38,160 nucleotides of DNA, taken from Rhizobiaceae bacterium (GTDB taxonomy: Bacteria; Pseudomonadota; Alphaproteobacteria; Rhizobiales; Rhizobiaceae). The position numbers were made by a program, and so were the translations under genes. The notes under the pieces were generated by a model. That model had not been told where the DNA came from and did not search any database. It saw only the letters and a program-made list of their open reading frames with translations. The stretch covers positions 1 to 38,160 of the forward strand of contig JANQMU010000108.1 of assembly GCA_028279875.1 (NCBI GenBank), written 5' to 3'. Of the stretch, positions 14,718 to 23,082 are shown piece after piece. The stretch's first letter is position 1. Each line of letters begins with the position of its first letter.

Positions 14718-16220
14718 ATGACTGCGGTCATCGAGACCAGGGAACTGTCCAAGATCTACGGAAACGTCGTGGCGCTCGACGGGTTCACCCATATGTTCGA
14801 GCGCTCGCGGATTCATGCCCTGATGGGCAAGAACGGGTCCGGAAAGTCGACGCTCGTCAAGATGCTGAGCGGCGTCGTCCAGCCCACGGCCGGCGCCATG
14901 TCCCTCAACGGGCAGGATGCCACCTTCAAATCGCCGCGCGATGCCTTCGACGCCAACATCGTCACCGTCCACCAGGAACTGAGCCTCGTCCCGGAGCTCT
15001 CGGTGGCGGAGAACATTTTCCTTGGCCGGCTGCCGAAAACCACATCCTTCGGATTGACCCGCATCGACTGGACGTCCGCGCACCGCAAAACAGCGGACCT
15101 GCTCGACAGGATGGGTCTGGACATTGATCCCGCCGCCCGGATCAAGACGCTGAGCGTCGGACAACAGCAAACCATCGAGATCGCCAAGGCCATGTCCTTC
15201 GACCCCGCCCTGCTGCTGCTGGACGAGCCGACGTCGGCGCTCGCCTCCAGGGAGGTCGAGATGCTCTTTGCGCTGCTGCGCACCCTCAAGGACCGCGGCG
15301 TAACCATGATGTATATCTCGCACCGCCTGTCCGAACTCTCCGAGATCGCCGACACGGTCACCGTTCTGCGCGACGGTCACCACATCGCCTCGGTCGAGAT
15401 GGCGCAATCCTCCAACCAGGAGATCGTCGGCATGATGTTCGGCGACGTCGCACGGGCCAAGCGCCCGGCGCGAACGGCAGGATCATCGCGCCGGGAACCC
15501 ATCTTGTCGGTGCGCAACCTGACCCGCGAACACGCTTTTGAGAATGTCAGCTTCGACCTGCATCCCGGCGAGGTGCTGGGGATCGCCGGCATGCTCGGCG
15601 CCGGGCGGACCGAATTGCTGCGCGGCATCTTCGGCGCCGACCCTGTCGACAGCGGCGAAATCATCGTCGATGGCCGCAAGGTCGATCATCCCGACCCGCG
15701 CCTGATGACGGCATTGGGCCTCGGCTACACGCCCGAGAACCGCAAGGAGGTGGGACTGGTGCAGGACCACTCGATCCACAGCAACCTGTCGATGGCAAGC
15801 CTGCGCCGGAACGCTCCTAAGGGCCTCATCACCAAATCCGCCGAAAAGCCGGGCGTTAGGAAGCAGGTCGAGCAGTTGCACATCAAGATCGGCGGTCCGG
15901 ACGATCCGGTCTCTTCCTTGAGCGGCGGCAATCAGCAAAAGGTCGTCATCGGCAACTGGCTCAACACCCACCCCAAAATCATGTTTTTCGACGAACCGAG
16001 CCGGGGCGTCGACGTGCATGCCAAACAGCAGATTTTCCAGATCATCTGGGAGCAGGCGGAAAAGGGGCTGAGCTCCATCTTCGTGTCGACCGAACTGGAA
16101 GAACTTCTCGATGTCTGCGACCGCATCCTGGTCATGAAAGACGGCCGCATGGTCGGCGAACTCGATCCGGCCGACACCGACCTCACCGAACTTTACGCCG
16201 CGTGCATGGAGGGTTTTTGA
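14718..16220 (+). CDS. ribose-type ABC transporter ATP-binding protein (double ATPase)
   Basis: A 500-residue fusion of two nucleotide-binding domains, as in RbsA/MglA/XylG. Domain 1: Walker A GKNGSGKS (37-44), signature LSVGQQQ, Walker B LLLLDEPTSAL. Domain 2, from about residue 260: the Walker A is degenerate (GMLGAGRTE, no Lys, normal for this family), with signature LSGGNQQK and Walker B IMFFDEPSRGVDV. It energises the importer at the inner membrane. I chose ATG 14718 (MTAVIETRELSKIYG) over the frame start at 14685 by family resemblance; the SD is weak. Its TGA overlaps the permease ATG, so the two are translationally coupled. Confidence 0.92.
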   Translation: MTAVIETRELSKIYGNVVALDGFTHMFERSRIHALMGKNGSGKSTLVKMLSGVVQPTAGAMSLNGQDATFKSPRDAFDANIVTVHQELSLVPELSVAENIFLGRLPKTTSFGLTRIDWTSAHRKTADLLDRMGLDIDPAARIKTLSVGQQQTIEIAKAMSFDPALLLLDEPTSALASREVEMLFALLRTLKDRGVTMMYISHRLSELSEIADTVTVLRDGHHIASVEMAQSSNQEIVGMMFGDVARAKRPARTAGSSRREPILSVRNLTREHAFENVSFDLHPGEVLGIAGMLGAGRTELLRGIFGADPVDSGEIIVDGRKVDHPDPRLMTALGLGYTPENRKEVGLVQDHSIHSNLSMASLRRNAPKGLITKSAEKPGVRKQVEQLHIKIGGPDDPVSSLSGGNQQKVVIGNWLNTHPKIMFFDEPSRGVDVHAKQQIFQIIWEQAEKGLSSIFVSTELEELLDVCDRILVMKDGRMVGELDPADTDLTELYAACMEGF

Positions 16221-17179
16221 TGCAGCTCGCGCAGGTGTTCCGCCGCCATCCGATGGAGATCATCCTGGTGCTGATGTACCTGTACCTCATGGTCGCCGCG
16301 CCCGGCTTTGCCACCCTCGACAACCAGTTCAATGTGCTGCGCAACGTCACCATGCAGGGCATCATCGCCTTCGGCATGACGATGATTATCATCTCCGGCG
16401 AAATCGACCTGTCGATCGGCTCCGGCGTTGCCTTTTCCGGCTGCGTCACCGCCTGGTTCACCCGTGAACTGACGCCCTTCACCGGCGTCTATCCGGCGAT
16501 TGCCGCCGGTGCCGTGGCGGCGATGATCATCATGTTCTGCGTCGGTGTCTTTACCGGCAAGCTGCGCCAGCATTTCAACATGCCGACCTTCATCACCACG
16601 CTCGGTCTGCTCACGGTCCTGTCCGGCGCCGCCAATCTCATCACCGGCGGATTTCCGATCACCAGCTTTCCCTATCAGTTCAACTTCCTCGGCTCCGGTT
16701 TCCTGCTCGGCATTCCCTTCCCGGTCTACATCTTCGTCGCCGTGTTCGGCTTTGTCTATTTTCTGATGAACTATACGAGCTTCGGGCGCTCCATCTATGC
16801 GGTCGGCGGCAATCTCGAAGCCGCCAGGCTGTCCGGCATCAATGTCTGGAGAACCAAGACACTCGCCTTCGGGATCACAGGGGTCTTCACGGCGATTGCC
16901 GGTATTCTGATCGCCTCGCAGATTCTCTCCGGCAGCGCCACCGCCGCCCGCGGATGGGAGCTCGACGTGATTTCCGCCGTGATCATCGGCGGCACCAGCC
17001 TGTTCGGCGGAAAGGGGTCGATCCGAGGCACGTTGATCGGCGTTCTGTTCCTCGGCGTAATCGTCAACGGCATGACCCTGTTGAATGTCAGCGAATACTG
17101 GCAATATGTGGTGCGCGGCATGCTGATCATCAGCGCGGTCCTGCTCAATCACGCACTCGACCAGGGCGCCCGCAAATGA
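16220..17179 (+). CDS. ribose-type ABC transporter permease
   Basis: A 319-residue integral membrane protein of the RbsC/CUT2 permease family with about 8-10 hydrophobic segments. The family hallmark GEIDLSIGSGVAFSG is present near residue 65, as are GRSIYAVGGNLEAARLSGI and the late GGTSLFGGKGSIRGTLIG loop that meets the ATPase. ATG 16220 shares its A with the TGA of the ATPase gene; an upstream in-frame ATG at 16202 lies inside the ATPase gene and is less likely. The permease forms the homodimeric channel with the preceding ATPase and binding protein. The SMP-30 gene follows ten bases later in the same operon. Confidence 0.92.
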   Translation: MQLAQVFRRHPMEIILVLMYLYLMVAAPGFATLDNQFNVLRNVTMQGIIAFGMTMIIISGEIDLSIGSGVAFSGCVTAWFTRELTPFTGVYPAIAAGAVAAMIIMFCVGVFTGKLRQHFNMPTFITTLGLLTVLSGAANLITGGFPITSFPYQFNFLGSGFLLGIPFPVYIFVAVFGFVYFLMNYTSFGRSIYAVGGNLEAARLSGINVWRTKTLAFGITGVFTAIAGILIASQILSGSATAARGWELDVISAVIIGGTSLFGGKGSIRGTLIGVLFLGVIVNGMTLLNVSEYWQYVVRGMLIISAVLLNHALDQGARK

Positions 17180-17189
17180 GGGGAAGAGC

Positions 17190-18089
17190 ATGTCGGCACA
17201 GTCCGTAATCTGCCTTGCGCCGACCGGCGATCTCTGCGGCGAGGCCGCCACCTGGTCAGCCGATGAAGACCGTGTCTACTGGGTCGACATCAACCGGTTT
17301 CTTCTGCACCGGCTGGACCTCGGCACCTCGGCGGTGACCAGCCATCTGTTCGACGAGCCGGTGGTCGCCCTGTCGCTGACCGATGTCGATGGAACACTGC
17401 TCGTCACCCTCGCCTCGAAACTGGTTTTCCTGCGGGTCGACACGGATGAGCGCACCGACCTTGGCGTGGCCCTGCCCGGGGCCCCGGATGTGCGGTTCAA
17501 CGACGGCCGCACCGATCCGCGCGGCACATTCTGGGTCGGATCCATGGCAAACAATGTCGGCCCCAACGGGGAAAACCGTGATGTGTGGGAGGGCATGGGC
17601 AAGCTGTTTCGCTTTCGCATGGGAGCGGAGCTGGAAGAAATGGAAAGCGGCATCGGCATATCCAACACGCTTTGCTGGGCGCCGGACGGCAGGACCTTTT
17701 ATTTCGGCGACACGCTGAAGAACGAAATCCGCGCCTATCCCTACGATCCCGCGACCGGCGATATCGGCCCGGGCGCACCCCATTTTGCCGGTTTCGAGCG
17801 CGGACTGCCCGACGGGTCGACAATCGACCGCGACGGGTTCATCTGGAACTGCCGGTTCGGCGGCGGTTGCATCGTGCGCATCGCACCGGACGGGTCGGTG
17901 GATCGCGTTATCGACATGCCGGTGAAAAACATCACCACCTGCACATTCGGCGGCCCGGACCTTTCGACCCTGTTCGTAACCACCGCCAGCCTGGCGAAGG
18001 CCGAGACGGACCGGCTGGCCGGCAGCCTCTTTGCCGTCCGCACCGATACGGCAGGCCTGCCGGAGAACCGCTTCCGCACGGGCGGGTGA
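17190..18089 (+). CDS. SMP-30/gluconolactonase family sugar lactonase
   Basis: A 299-residue six-bladed propeller of the SMP-30/regucalcin/gluconolaconase-like (LRE) family, which opens aldonolactones to aldonates with one divalent metal. Expected metal ligands are visible: Glu18 (CGEAATW), Asn in VRFNDGRTDPRG, Asn in GISNTLCWAPDGR and Asp in LPDGSTIDRDG. Substrate-side Arg and Asn in the second motif are also conserved. SD GAGGGG precedes ATG 17190. As last gene of the importer operon it links sugar uptake to production of the free acid, which UxuA could then dehydrate. The lactone specificity (mannono-, gulono- or other) cannot be read from sequence. Confidence 0.88.
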   Translation: MSAQSVICLAPTGDLCGEAATWSADEDRVYWVDINRFLLHRLDLGTSAVTSHLFDEPVVALSLTDVDGTLLVTLASKLVFLRVDTDERTDLGVALPGAPDVRFNDGRTDPRGTFWVGSMANNVGPNGENRDVWEGMGKLFRFRMGAELEEMESGIGISNTLCWAPDGRTFYFGDTLKNEIRAYPYDPATGDIGPGAPHFAGFERGLPDGSTIDRDGFIWNCRFGGGCIVRIAPDGSVDRVIDMPVKNITTCTFGGPDLSTLFVTTASLAKAETDRLAGSLFAVRTDTAGLPENRFRTGG

Positions 18090-18094
18090 CCGAC

Positions 18095-18115
18095 CTGACC
18101 GGGCAAGTCCCGGCA
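18095..18115 (+). terminator. weak hairpin after the transporter/lactonase operon
   Basis: Just after the lactonase stop, CCGGG-CAAGT-CCCGG forms a 5-bp GC stem. No T-run follows, so Rho-independent termination is doubtful. It is the only hairpin I see in the 150-base gap before the DUF1007 gene. Confidence 0.25.
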
Positions 18116-18240
18116 GAGTGACCGCTCGCAGCAGATCGGCGCTCAAATTGCCAATTCATTGCGCAACGTCCAATTCCGGCCTAAATTGTCAGGCAGTCCA
18201 TGACGATTCGATATCCGCAACCAGCGCCACGGACCTTTGA

Positions 18241-18894
18241 ATGCCTCGCCAACCGGGACTGAAGACTGCCGCACTATCCATCGGCATGCTGGCTTTGTCG
18301 GCGACCGGTGCGAACGCCCATCCGCATGTCTTTGCAGAGGCGCGCCTCGAAGTGGTGCTTGGCGGCAGGGACGGGGTCGAGGCCTTGCGCCATATCTGGC
18401 GGTTCGACGAGCTGTTTTCCTCGACCGTGTTGCTGGAATTCGACGCCAATGCCAACCTTAAGCTGGAGCCCGAGGAACTCGAAACCGTTGGCGACATCGT
18501 CAAGGAGTCGCTGGCCGACTTCAACTATTACACCGCCCTCACCGCCGACGGCAAAGATATCCCGATCAATCCGCCGGACCGGATCCATGTCGATTTTCAG
18601 GACGGGCAGGTTCTGATGTTCTTCTCGGTTTCGCCCTCCAGGCCCATGCCCCTGACGGGCCTCTTGAGCTTCGGCGCCTATGATCCGACCATGTATGCGG
18701 CGCTGGATTTTCTCAGCGACGACGACCTGGTGGTCGAGGGCGCTGCCCGGTCCTGCAGGCGCCAGGTGGTGCGGCCCGATCCCGACGAGGTGATCGCGCA
18801 GAACCAGCAAACGCTCACCGAGGCTTTTTTCAACGACCCCGAAGGCAATGATTTTTCAAAGCTCTTCGCCACGCGACTCGAGCTGACATGCTGA
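18241..18894 (+). CDS. DUF1007 family periplasmic protein
   Basis: A 217-residue exported protein of the DUF1007 family, annotated elsewhere as a periplasmic component of an uncharacterised transport system. A signal peptide covers about residues 1-27 (SATGANA then HPHVFAEA), so the mature protein would begin His-Pro-His, a likely metal-binding N-terminus. The rest shows family patterns such as IWRFDELFSSTVLLEFD, LADFNYYT and LLSFGAYDPTMYAALDF. Its last codons overlap the NicO transporter gene (ATG 18888, stop 18894), so the two are made together, and it may feed or gate Ni/Co or Zn to that transporter. The SD is weak. The function in detail is unknown. Confidence 0.82.
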   Translation: MPRQPGLKTAALSIGMLALSATGANAHPHVFAEARLEVVLGGRDGVEALRHIWRFDELFSSTVLLEFDANANLKLEPEELETVGDIVKESLADFNYYTALTADGKDIPINPPDRIHVDFQDGQVLMFFSVSPSRPMPLTGLLSFGAYDPTMYAALDFLSDDDLVVEGAARSCRRQVVRPDPDEVIAQNQQTLTEAFFNDPEGNDFSKLFATRLELTC

Positions 18895-19865
18895 CTGGCC
18901 AGCGCCGCCAGACCCTGCTGCTGATCGGCGCCGGCCTCGCGCTGGCGGCGCTGCCGGGGCTGGCCATGGCGCAATCGCCGCTCGGCATCGGCACCGCCGA
19001 ACCGGCCTTTGACAATTCCGGGCTTCTCGGCGGCCTGCTTGGATGGATCAACAATCAGCAGCAATCCTTCTATCGGGCCCTGTCGGGCGCGGTGAAGGCA
19101 ATGCGCGACGATCCGGCCCAGCTGTGGGCCCTGATCGGCCTATCCTTTGCCTATGGCGTGTTCCACGCCGCCGGCCCCGGACACGGCAAGGCGGTGATTT
19201 CCTCCTATGTGATCGCCAATGAGCAGACCCTGCGCCGCGGCATCACCATATCCTTCATGGCCGCGCTGATGCAGGGAGCCGTGGCGATCCTGATCGTGGG
19301 CGCGACCTATGTGGCGCTGCGCGGCACTGGCATTTCCATGACCGACGCGACGCGCTCGCTGGAGATTGCCAGCTACGCCCTGATCGCCGGCTTCGGCGGC
19401 TGGCTGCTGTTTCGAAAACTGCGCCCGAAAGCGCGCTACGTCGATGATTACGGCCCGCACGGACACCACGACACCGGCCCCGACGGGGTTTGCATAAGCT
19501 GCGGCCATGCCCACGTGCCGGATCCGGCACAGATCAGCGCTGCGAAACTGGAATGGCGGGAGGCCTTGTCAGCGGTCATAGCAATCGGTTTGCGGCCATG
19601 CTCAGGCGCCCTGATCGTTCTGACATTCGCGCTTTTGAACGGGCTTTATCTCGGCGGCTTCCTGTCGGTCACGGCCATGTCGATCGGTACGGCAATCACG
19701 GTTTCGATCCTGGCCACGATGGCGGTGCTCGCCAAGGGGACTGCGATCCGCATCGTCAGCAGCGAGTCGGCCGCCGCCCGCATCACCAGCGGCATCGAAA
19801 TTGTCGGTGCCGGTCTGGTTCTCGCCATTGGTCTTGTGCTGCTCTTTGCCGCCCTGCAGATGTAA
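18888..19865 (+). CDS. NicO-family nickel/cobalt transporter
   Basis: A 325-residue membrane protein of the NicO (RcnA/HupE-like) family. After an N-terminal hydrophobic or signal segment there are about six further helices. The family motif region FAYGVFHAAGPGHGKAVISSYV carries the conserved histidines. A cytoplasmic or periplasmic loop (GPHGHHDTGPDGVCISCGHAHVPDP) is rich in His and has a CxxC, fitting a metal-sensing loop. The RPCSGALIVL motif is also conserved. Start ATG 18888 overlaps the DUF1007 stop by seven bases. Whether it imports or exports, and which metal it prefers, is not decided by sequence; pairing with DUF1007 is common in proteobacteria. Confidence 0.85.
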   Translation: MLTGQRRQTLLLIGAGLALAALPGLAMAQSPLGIGTAEPAFDNSGLLGGLLGWINNQQQSFYRALSGAVKAMRDDPAQLWALIGLSFAYGVFHAAGPGHGKAVISSYVIANEQTLRRGITISFMAALMQGAVAILIVGATYVALRGTGISMTDATRSLEIASYALIAGFGGWLLFRKLRPKARYVDDYGPHGHHDTGPDGVCISCGHAHVPDPAQISAAKLEWREALSAVIAIGLRPCSGALIVLTFALLNGLYLGGFLSVTAMSIGTAITVSILATMAVLAKGTAIRIVSSESAAARITSGIEIVGAGLVLAIGLVLLFAALQM

Positions 19866-19900
19866 GGGCCATTGGCTCACACTTACAGGCATCCGGAATT

Positions 19901-20116
19901 TCAGGACCCGTCGCGATTGCGCTGCTGGAACCAGCTCCGCCCCCAGAAAATGGCGAAGAACCCGAGAATGAAAACGATCGCGGCGCCGTAGCCGAACCAG
20001 GGTGAGTATTCGCCCAGCGAAAGCACGATGCGGGGCATCGACAGGAAGGTTGCCGCCACAACCACCAGAATGATCGCTGCGGCAACCGCGGCGTTTTTGG
20101 AACTGTTGTCGGACAC
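19901..20116 (-). CDS. small two-helix membrane protein, unknown function
   Basis: A 71-residue protein I do not recognise by name. It starts at GTG 20116 with an SD-like GGGGAGCGG upstream. After a short polar N-terminus (SDNSSKN) there is one hydrophobic segment (AAVAAAIILVVVAATFLSM, about residues 8-26) and a second (GYGAAIVFILGFFAIFW, about 43-59), ending in a polar, basic tail (RSWFQQRNRDGS). The frame is open far upstream, but that part overlaps the aminotransferase gene on the other strand and is not protein-like. It stands alone between two rightward genes. Confidence 0.6.
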   Translation of the reverse strand: MSDNSSKNAAVAAAIILVVVAATFLSMPRIVLSLGEYSPWFGYGAAIVFILGFFAIFWGRSWFQQRNRDGS

Positions 20117-20230
20117 GTTTCCGCTCCCCGGCCATCGCCATTGTGTCCTTAAACTAGGTCCGGGTGCGGGCGGATACAAGCGGCGGAATCTGCGGCCACG
20201 CCGAGATTGAAATGAAACGCGCGATGGGCC

Positions 20231-21460
20231 ATGAATGCGCCGACGCGAAACGAAGGGGATGATATCGTGCAGACAGTCGCAGCATTCGATCGCATGGGCG
20301 AGGAAAACGCTTTCGCCGTGCTGGCGCGGGCGGCAGCGCTCCAGGCCGAGGGCCGCGACATCGTCAATCTCGGCATCGGGCAGCCCGATTTCTCCACACC
20401 GCCGCACATCGTCGAGGCCGCGGTCAAGGCGCTGCGCGACGGTGAGCACGGCTACACCCCGGCCACCGGCCTGCCGGCGACGCGCGAAGCGGTCGTCCGC
20501 CGCACCCTGACCACGACCGGCGTTGAAATCTCGCCGGACGAAGTGATGATCATGCCTGGCGGCAAGCCGACCATGTTCGCCGCCATCACCCTGTTCGGCG
20601 AACCGGGCGCCGAGATCCTCTATCCCGATCCGGGATTCCCGATCTACCGTTCGATGATCGACTATACCGGCGCAGCGGCTGTGCCTGTTCCGATCCGCGA
20701 GGAAAACGGCTTCGCCTTTTCCGCCGAGGAGACGCTGTCGAAGATTACCCCGCGGACAAGGCTGCTGATCATCAACTCGCCCGCCAATCCGACCGGCGGC
20801 GTCACCCCGCGGGCGGAAATCGAGAAACTGGTGGCCGGCCTCGCGGAATTCCCCGATGTCGCCATCCTATCCGACGAAATCTACGACGTGATGACCTATG
20901 ACGGCGAGCGGCACACCTCGCTGCTGCGCTTTCCGGAGATCCGCAACCGGCTGATCGTGCTCAATGGATGGTCGAAGACCTGGGCGATGACCGGCTGGCG
21001 CATGGGCTGGTCGATCTGGCCGACCGGGCCCGACGGCGGCCATCTCTACGACAAGGTGCGCAAACTCGCCGTCAATTGCTGGTCCTGCGTCAACACGCCC
21101 AGCCAGTTCGCTGGCATTGCCGCCATTGACGGCCCGCAGGACGATGTCGATCGCATGCTGGCCGCCTTTGACACAAGGCGCAAACTGGTGGTCGAACGGC
21201 TGAACGCAATCCCCGGCATAAGCTGCGCTACACCGAAGGGCGCCTTCTATGCGTTCCCCAATGTCTCGGCCCTCGGCATCAAGGCCAAGGAACTGGCCGC
21301 GCGCCTTCTGGAGGAAAAGGGCGTCGCCCTGGTCGGCGGCCCGGATTTCGGCACATTCGGCGAAGGCTATGTCCGCCTGTCCTGCGCAGCGTCCGAGGAC
21401 CGCATCGAGGAAGCGATCCGCCGCATCGCCGAATTCGTCGAATCTGAATCTAACGCGTGA
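20231..21460 (+). CDS. PLP-dependent aminotransferase (class I/II, aspartate aminotransferase-like)
   Basis: A 409-residue fold type I aminotransferase. The PLP lysine is Lys249 in GWSKTWAMTGWRMGW, with Arg257 binding the phosphate. Other fixed points are Asn186 (SPANPTGG), Asp215 and Tyr218 (SDEIYD) and the C-terminal carboxylate-binding Arg (VRLSCA). N-terminal LGIGQPDF and GYTPATG are typical of the subgroup Ib aspartate/aromatic-type enzymes. The start may be ATG 20231, but the SD is poor and a slightly later start is possible. It overlaps the convergent dctM gene by 11 bases at the 3' ends. The donor and acceptor are not evident; no pathway neighbours point to one. Confidence 0.87.
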   Translation: MNAPTRNEGDDIVQTVAAFDRMGEENAFAVLARAAALQAEGRDIVNLGIGQPDFSTPPHIVEAAVKALRDGEHGYTPATGLPATREAVVRRTLTTTGVEISPDEVMIMPGGKPTMFAAITLFGEPGAEILYPDPGFPIYRSMIDYTGAAAVPVPIREENGFAFSAEETLSKITPRTRLLIINSPANPTGGVTPRAEIEKLVAGLAEFPDVAILSDEIYDVMTYDGERHTSLLRFPEIRNRLIVLNGWSKTWAMTGWRMGWSIWPTGPDGGHLYDKVRKLAVNCWSCVNTPSQFAGIAAIDGPQDDVDRMLAAFDTRRKLVVERLNAIPGISCATPKGAFYAFPNVSALGIKAKELAARLLEEKGVALVGGPDFGTFGEGYVRLSCAASEDRIEEAIRRIAEFVESESNA

Positions 21461-23066
21461 CGATCTCCGGTCCCATCAGCGCATAGGGCAGCATGGTCGA
21501 CAGCGCAGGCAGATAGGTCACCAGGATCAGGAAGACGAACAGCACGGCCACGAAGGGCAGCGCCGCCCGGACCACCTGGATGAGGCTCATGCCGGTGATG
21601 CCGGAGGTAACAAACAGGTTGAGCCCGATCGGCGGCGTGATCATGCCGATTTCCATATTGACCACCATGATGATGCCGAGATGCACGGGATCGACACCCA
21701 GTTCCATGGCGATCGGGAACACCACCGGCGCAACGATCAGCAGCAGGCCGGACGGCTCCATGAACTGCCCGCCCAAGAGCAGCAGGACATTGACGGCGAT
21801 CAGGAAAGTGAACCAGGTAAAGCCGGCATCGACCATCAGCTCGGTGATGTGCTGCGGGATGCGCTCGCCGGTCAGCACATGGGCGAACAACAGCGCATTG
21901 ACGATGATGAACATCAGCATGATGGTCGTCTTCGATGCATCGACCATCACTTTCCGCGTGTCTTCGTTGAAGAACACGTTGAACAGGTTGCGCCCCATCA
22001 GCGCCAGGTTGCGGCCCCAGATCGGCAGGCCGGCGATCAGGAAGGCCGGCGCCTTGGTGACGCCTTCCTTGCCGCGCCACTGCACATAGGCAAAGACGAT
22101 GATCAGCGCGATCAGCAGGCCGAGCTGCGCCCGGCCGGCCACCGTCACCGACGCCGCTTCGGCGGTGGCGAAGAAGGACAGGATCATCCAGACGAAGAAG
22201 AAGGCAAGGCCATAGACACTGGCGGAGAACCCGACCTTGGCGCGTTTGCCGTCATCCTCGAAGACCCACGGGACATCCTTCATCGGGCCCATGTCGCGAT
22301 AGATAAACAGCGCAATGAAAAAGGCATAGACGGCGGCCACCGCCGCCGCTTCGGTCGGCGTGAACACGCCGCCATAGATGCCGCCGAGGATAATGATGAT
22401 CAGGAACAGGCCCCAGCCCGCCTCCTTGCCGCCATCGAGCAGTTCCTGAAAGCCCCTCCAGGGTTCGGCTGGCAGGCCCTTGACCCGCGCCATCACATAG
22501 ATCGCGATCATCAGCATCAGCCCGGCGACGATGCCCGGCACGACGCCCGCCAGGAACATCCGGCCGACCGAAACATCCGTTGCCGCCGAATAGACCACCA
22601 TGACGATCGACGGCGGGATGAGGATGCCGAGCGTCCCGGCATTGGCGATCACGCCGGAGGCGAATTCCTTGGTGTAGCCGACCTGCCGCATGCCGGCGAT
22701 CGCAATGGTGCCGATGGCCACGACGGTCGCCGGTGACGATCCAGAAAGCGCGGCAAACAGCATGCAGGCCATGACGCTCGCCATCGCCAGGCCGCCGCGG
22801 AAATGGCCGACCGTCGCAATGGCAAAGCGAATGATCCGCTTGGCGACGCCGCCGGTCGACATGAAGGCCGAGGCCAGGATGAAGAACGGGATCGCCAGCA
22901 GGGTGTAATTCTGCGAGGCGGTGAACAATTGCAGCGCCACCGACGACATGGAGTCGTCGGAAAAGAACGCGATGACCAGGATGGAGGAGAGGCCCAGCGA
23001 CACCGCGACCGGCACGCCGAGAAAGAGCAGTCCCAGAACCAGGACGAAGAGAATGATGGCATCCAT
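21450..23066 (-). CDS. dctM: TRAP transporter large permease subunit (DctM)
   Basis: A 538-residue, very hydrophobic protein. TRAP large subunits are normally about 425-430 residues with 12-14 helices; the N-terminal half (VPVAVSLGLSSI, GSSPATVVAIGTIAI, GTLGILIPPSIVMVVYS) and the C-terminal half (GQFMEPSGLLLIVAPVVFP, MEIGMITPPIGLNLFVTSGI) are canonical. About 110 extra residues near 245-355 hold two or three more hydrophobic segments plus a charged loop. It is the sodium-coupled translocation subunit working with DctP and DctQ. It starts 16 bases after dctQ. The insertion looks in-frame and intact, so a subfamily trait rather than a fusion artefact. Confidence 0.9.
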   Translation of the reverse strand: MDAIILFVLVLGLLFLGVPVAVSLGLSSILVIAFFSDDSMSSVALQLFTASQNYTLLAIPFFILASAFMSTGGVAKRIIRFAIATVGHFRGGLAMASVMACMLFAALSGSSPATVVAIGTIAIAGMRQVGYTKEFASGVIANAGTLGILIPPSIVMVVYSAATDVSVGRMFLAGVVPGIVAGLMLMIAIYVMARVKGLPAEPWRGFQELLDGGKEAGWGLFLIIIILGGIYGGVFTPTEAAAVAAVYAFFIALFIYRDMGPMKDVPWVFEDDGKRAKVGFSASVYGLAFFFVWMILSFFATAEAASVTVAGRAQLGLLIALIIVFAYVQWRGKEGVTKAPAFLIAGLPIWGRNLALMGRNLFNVFFNEDTRKVMVDASKTTIMLMFIIVNALLFAHVLTGERIPQHITELMVDAGFTWFTFLIAVNVLLLLGGQFMEPSGLLLIVAPVVFPIAMELGVDPVHLGIIMVVNMEIGMITPPIGLNLFVTSGITGMSLIQVVRAALPFVAVLFVFLILVTYLPALSTMLPYALMGPEIVTR

Positions 23067-23082
23067 TGTTTCGGTCCCCCCG

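Noticed and set aside
18090..18240. Cobalamin or nickel riboswitch before the DUF1007/NicO pair
   Set aside because: The gap is only 150 bases and shows no B12-box or NiCo-type four-stem pattern that I can recognise.
21249..22736. Long rightward frame (495 codons) opposite dctM
   Set aside because: Its product is dominated by His, Asp, Arg and Gln without any domain, the usual antisense shadow of a GC-rich membrane-protein gene. DctM on the other strand has clear family motifs.
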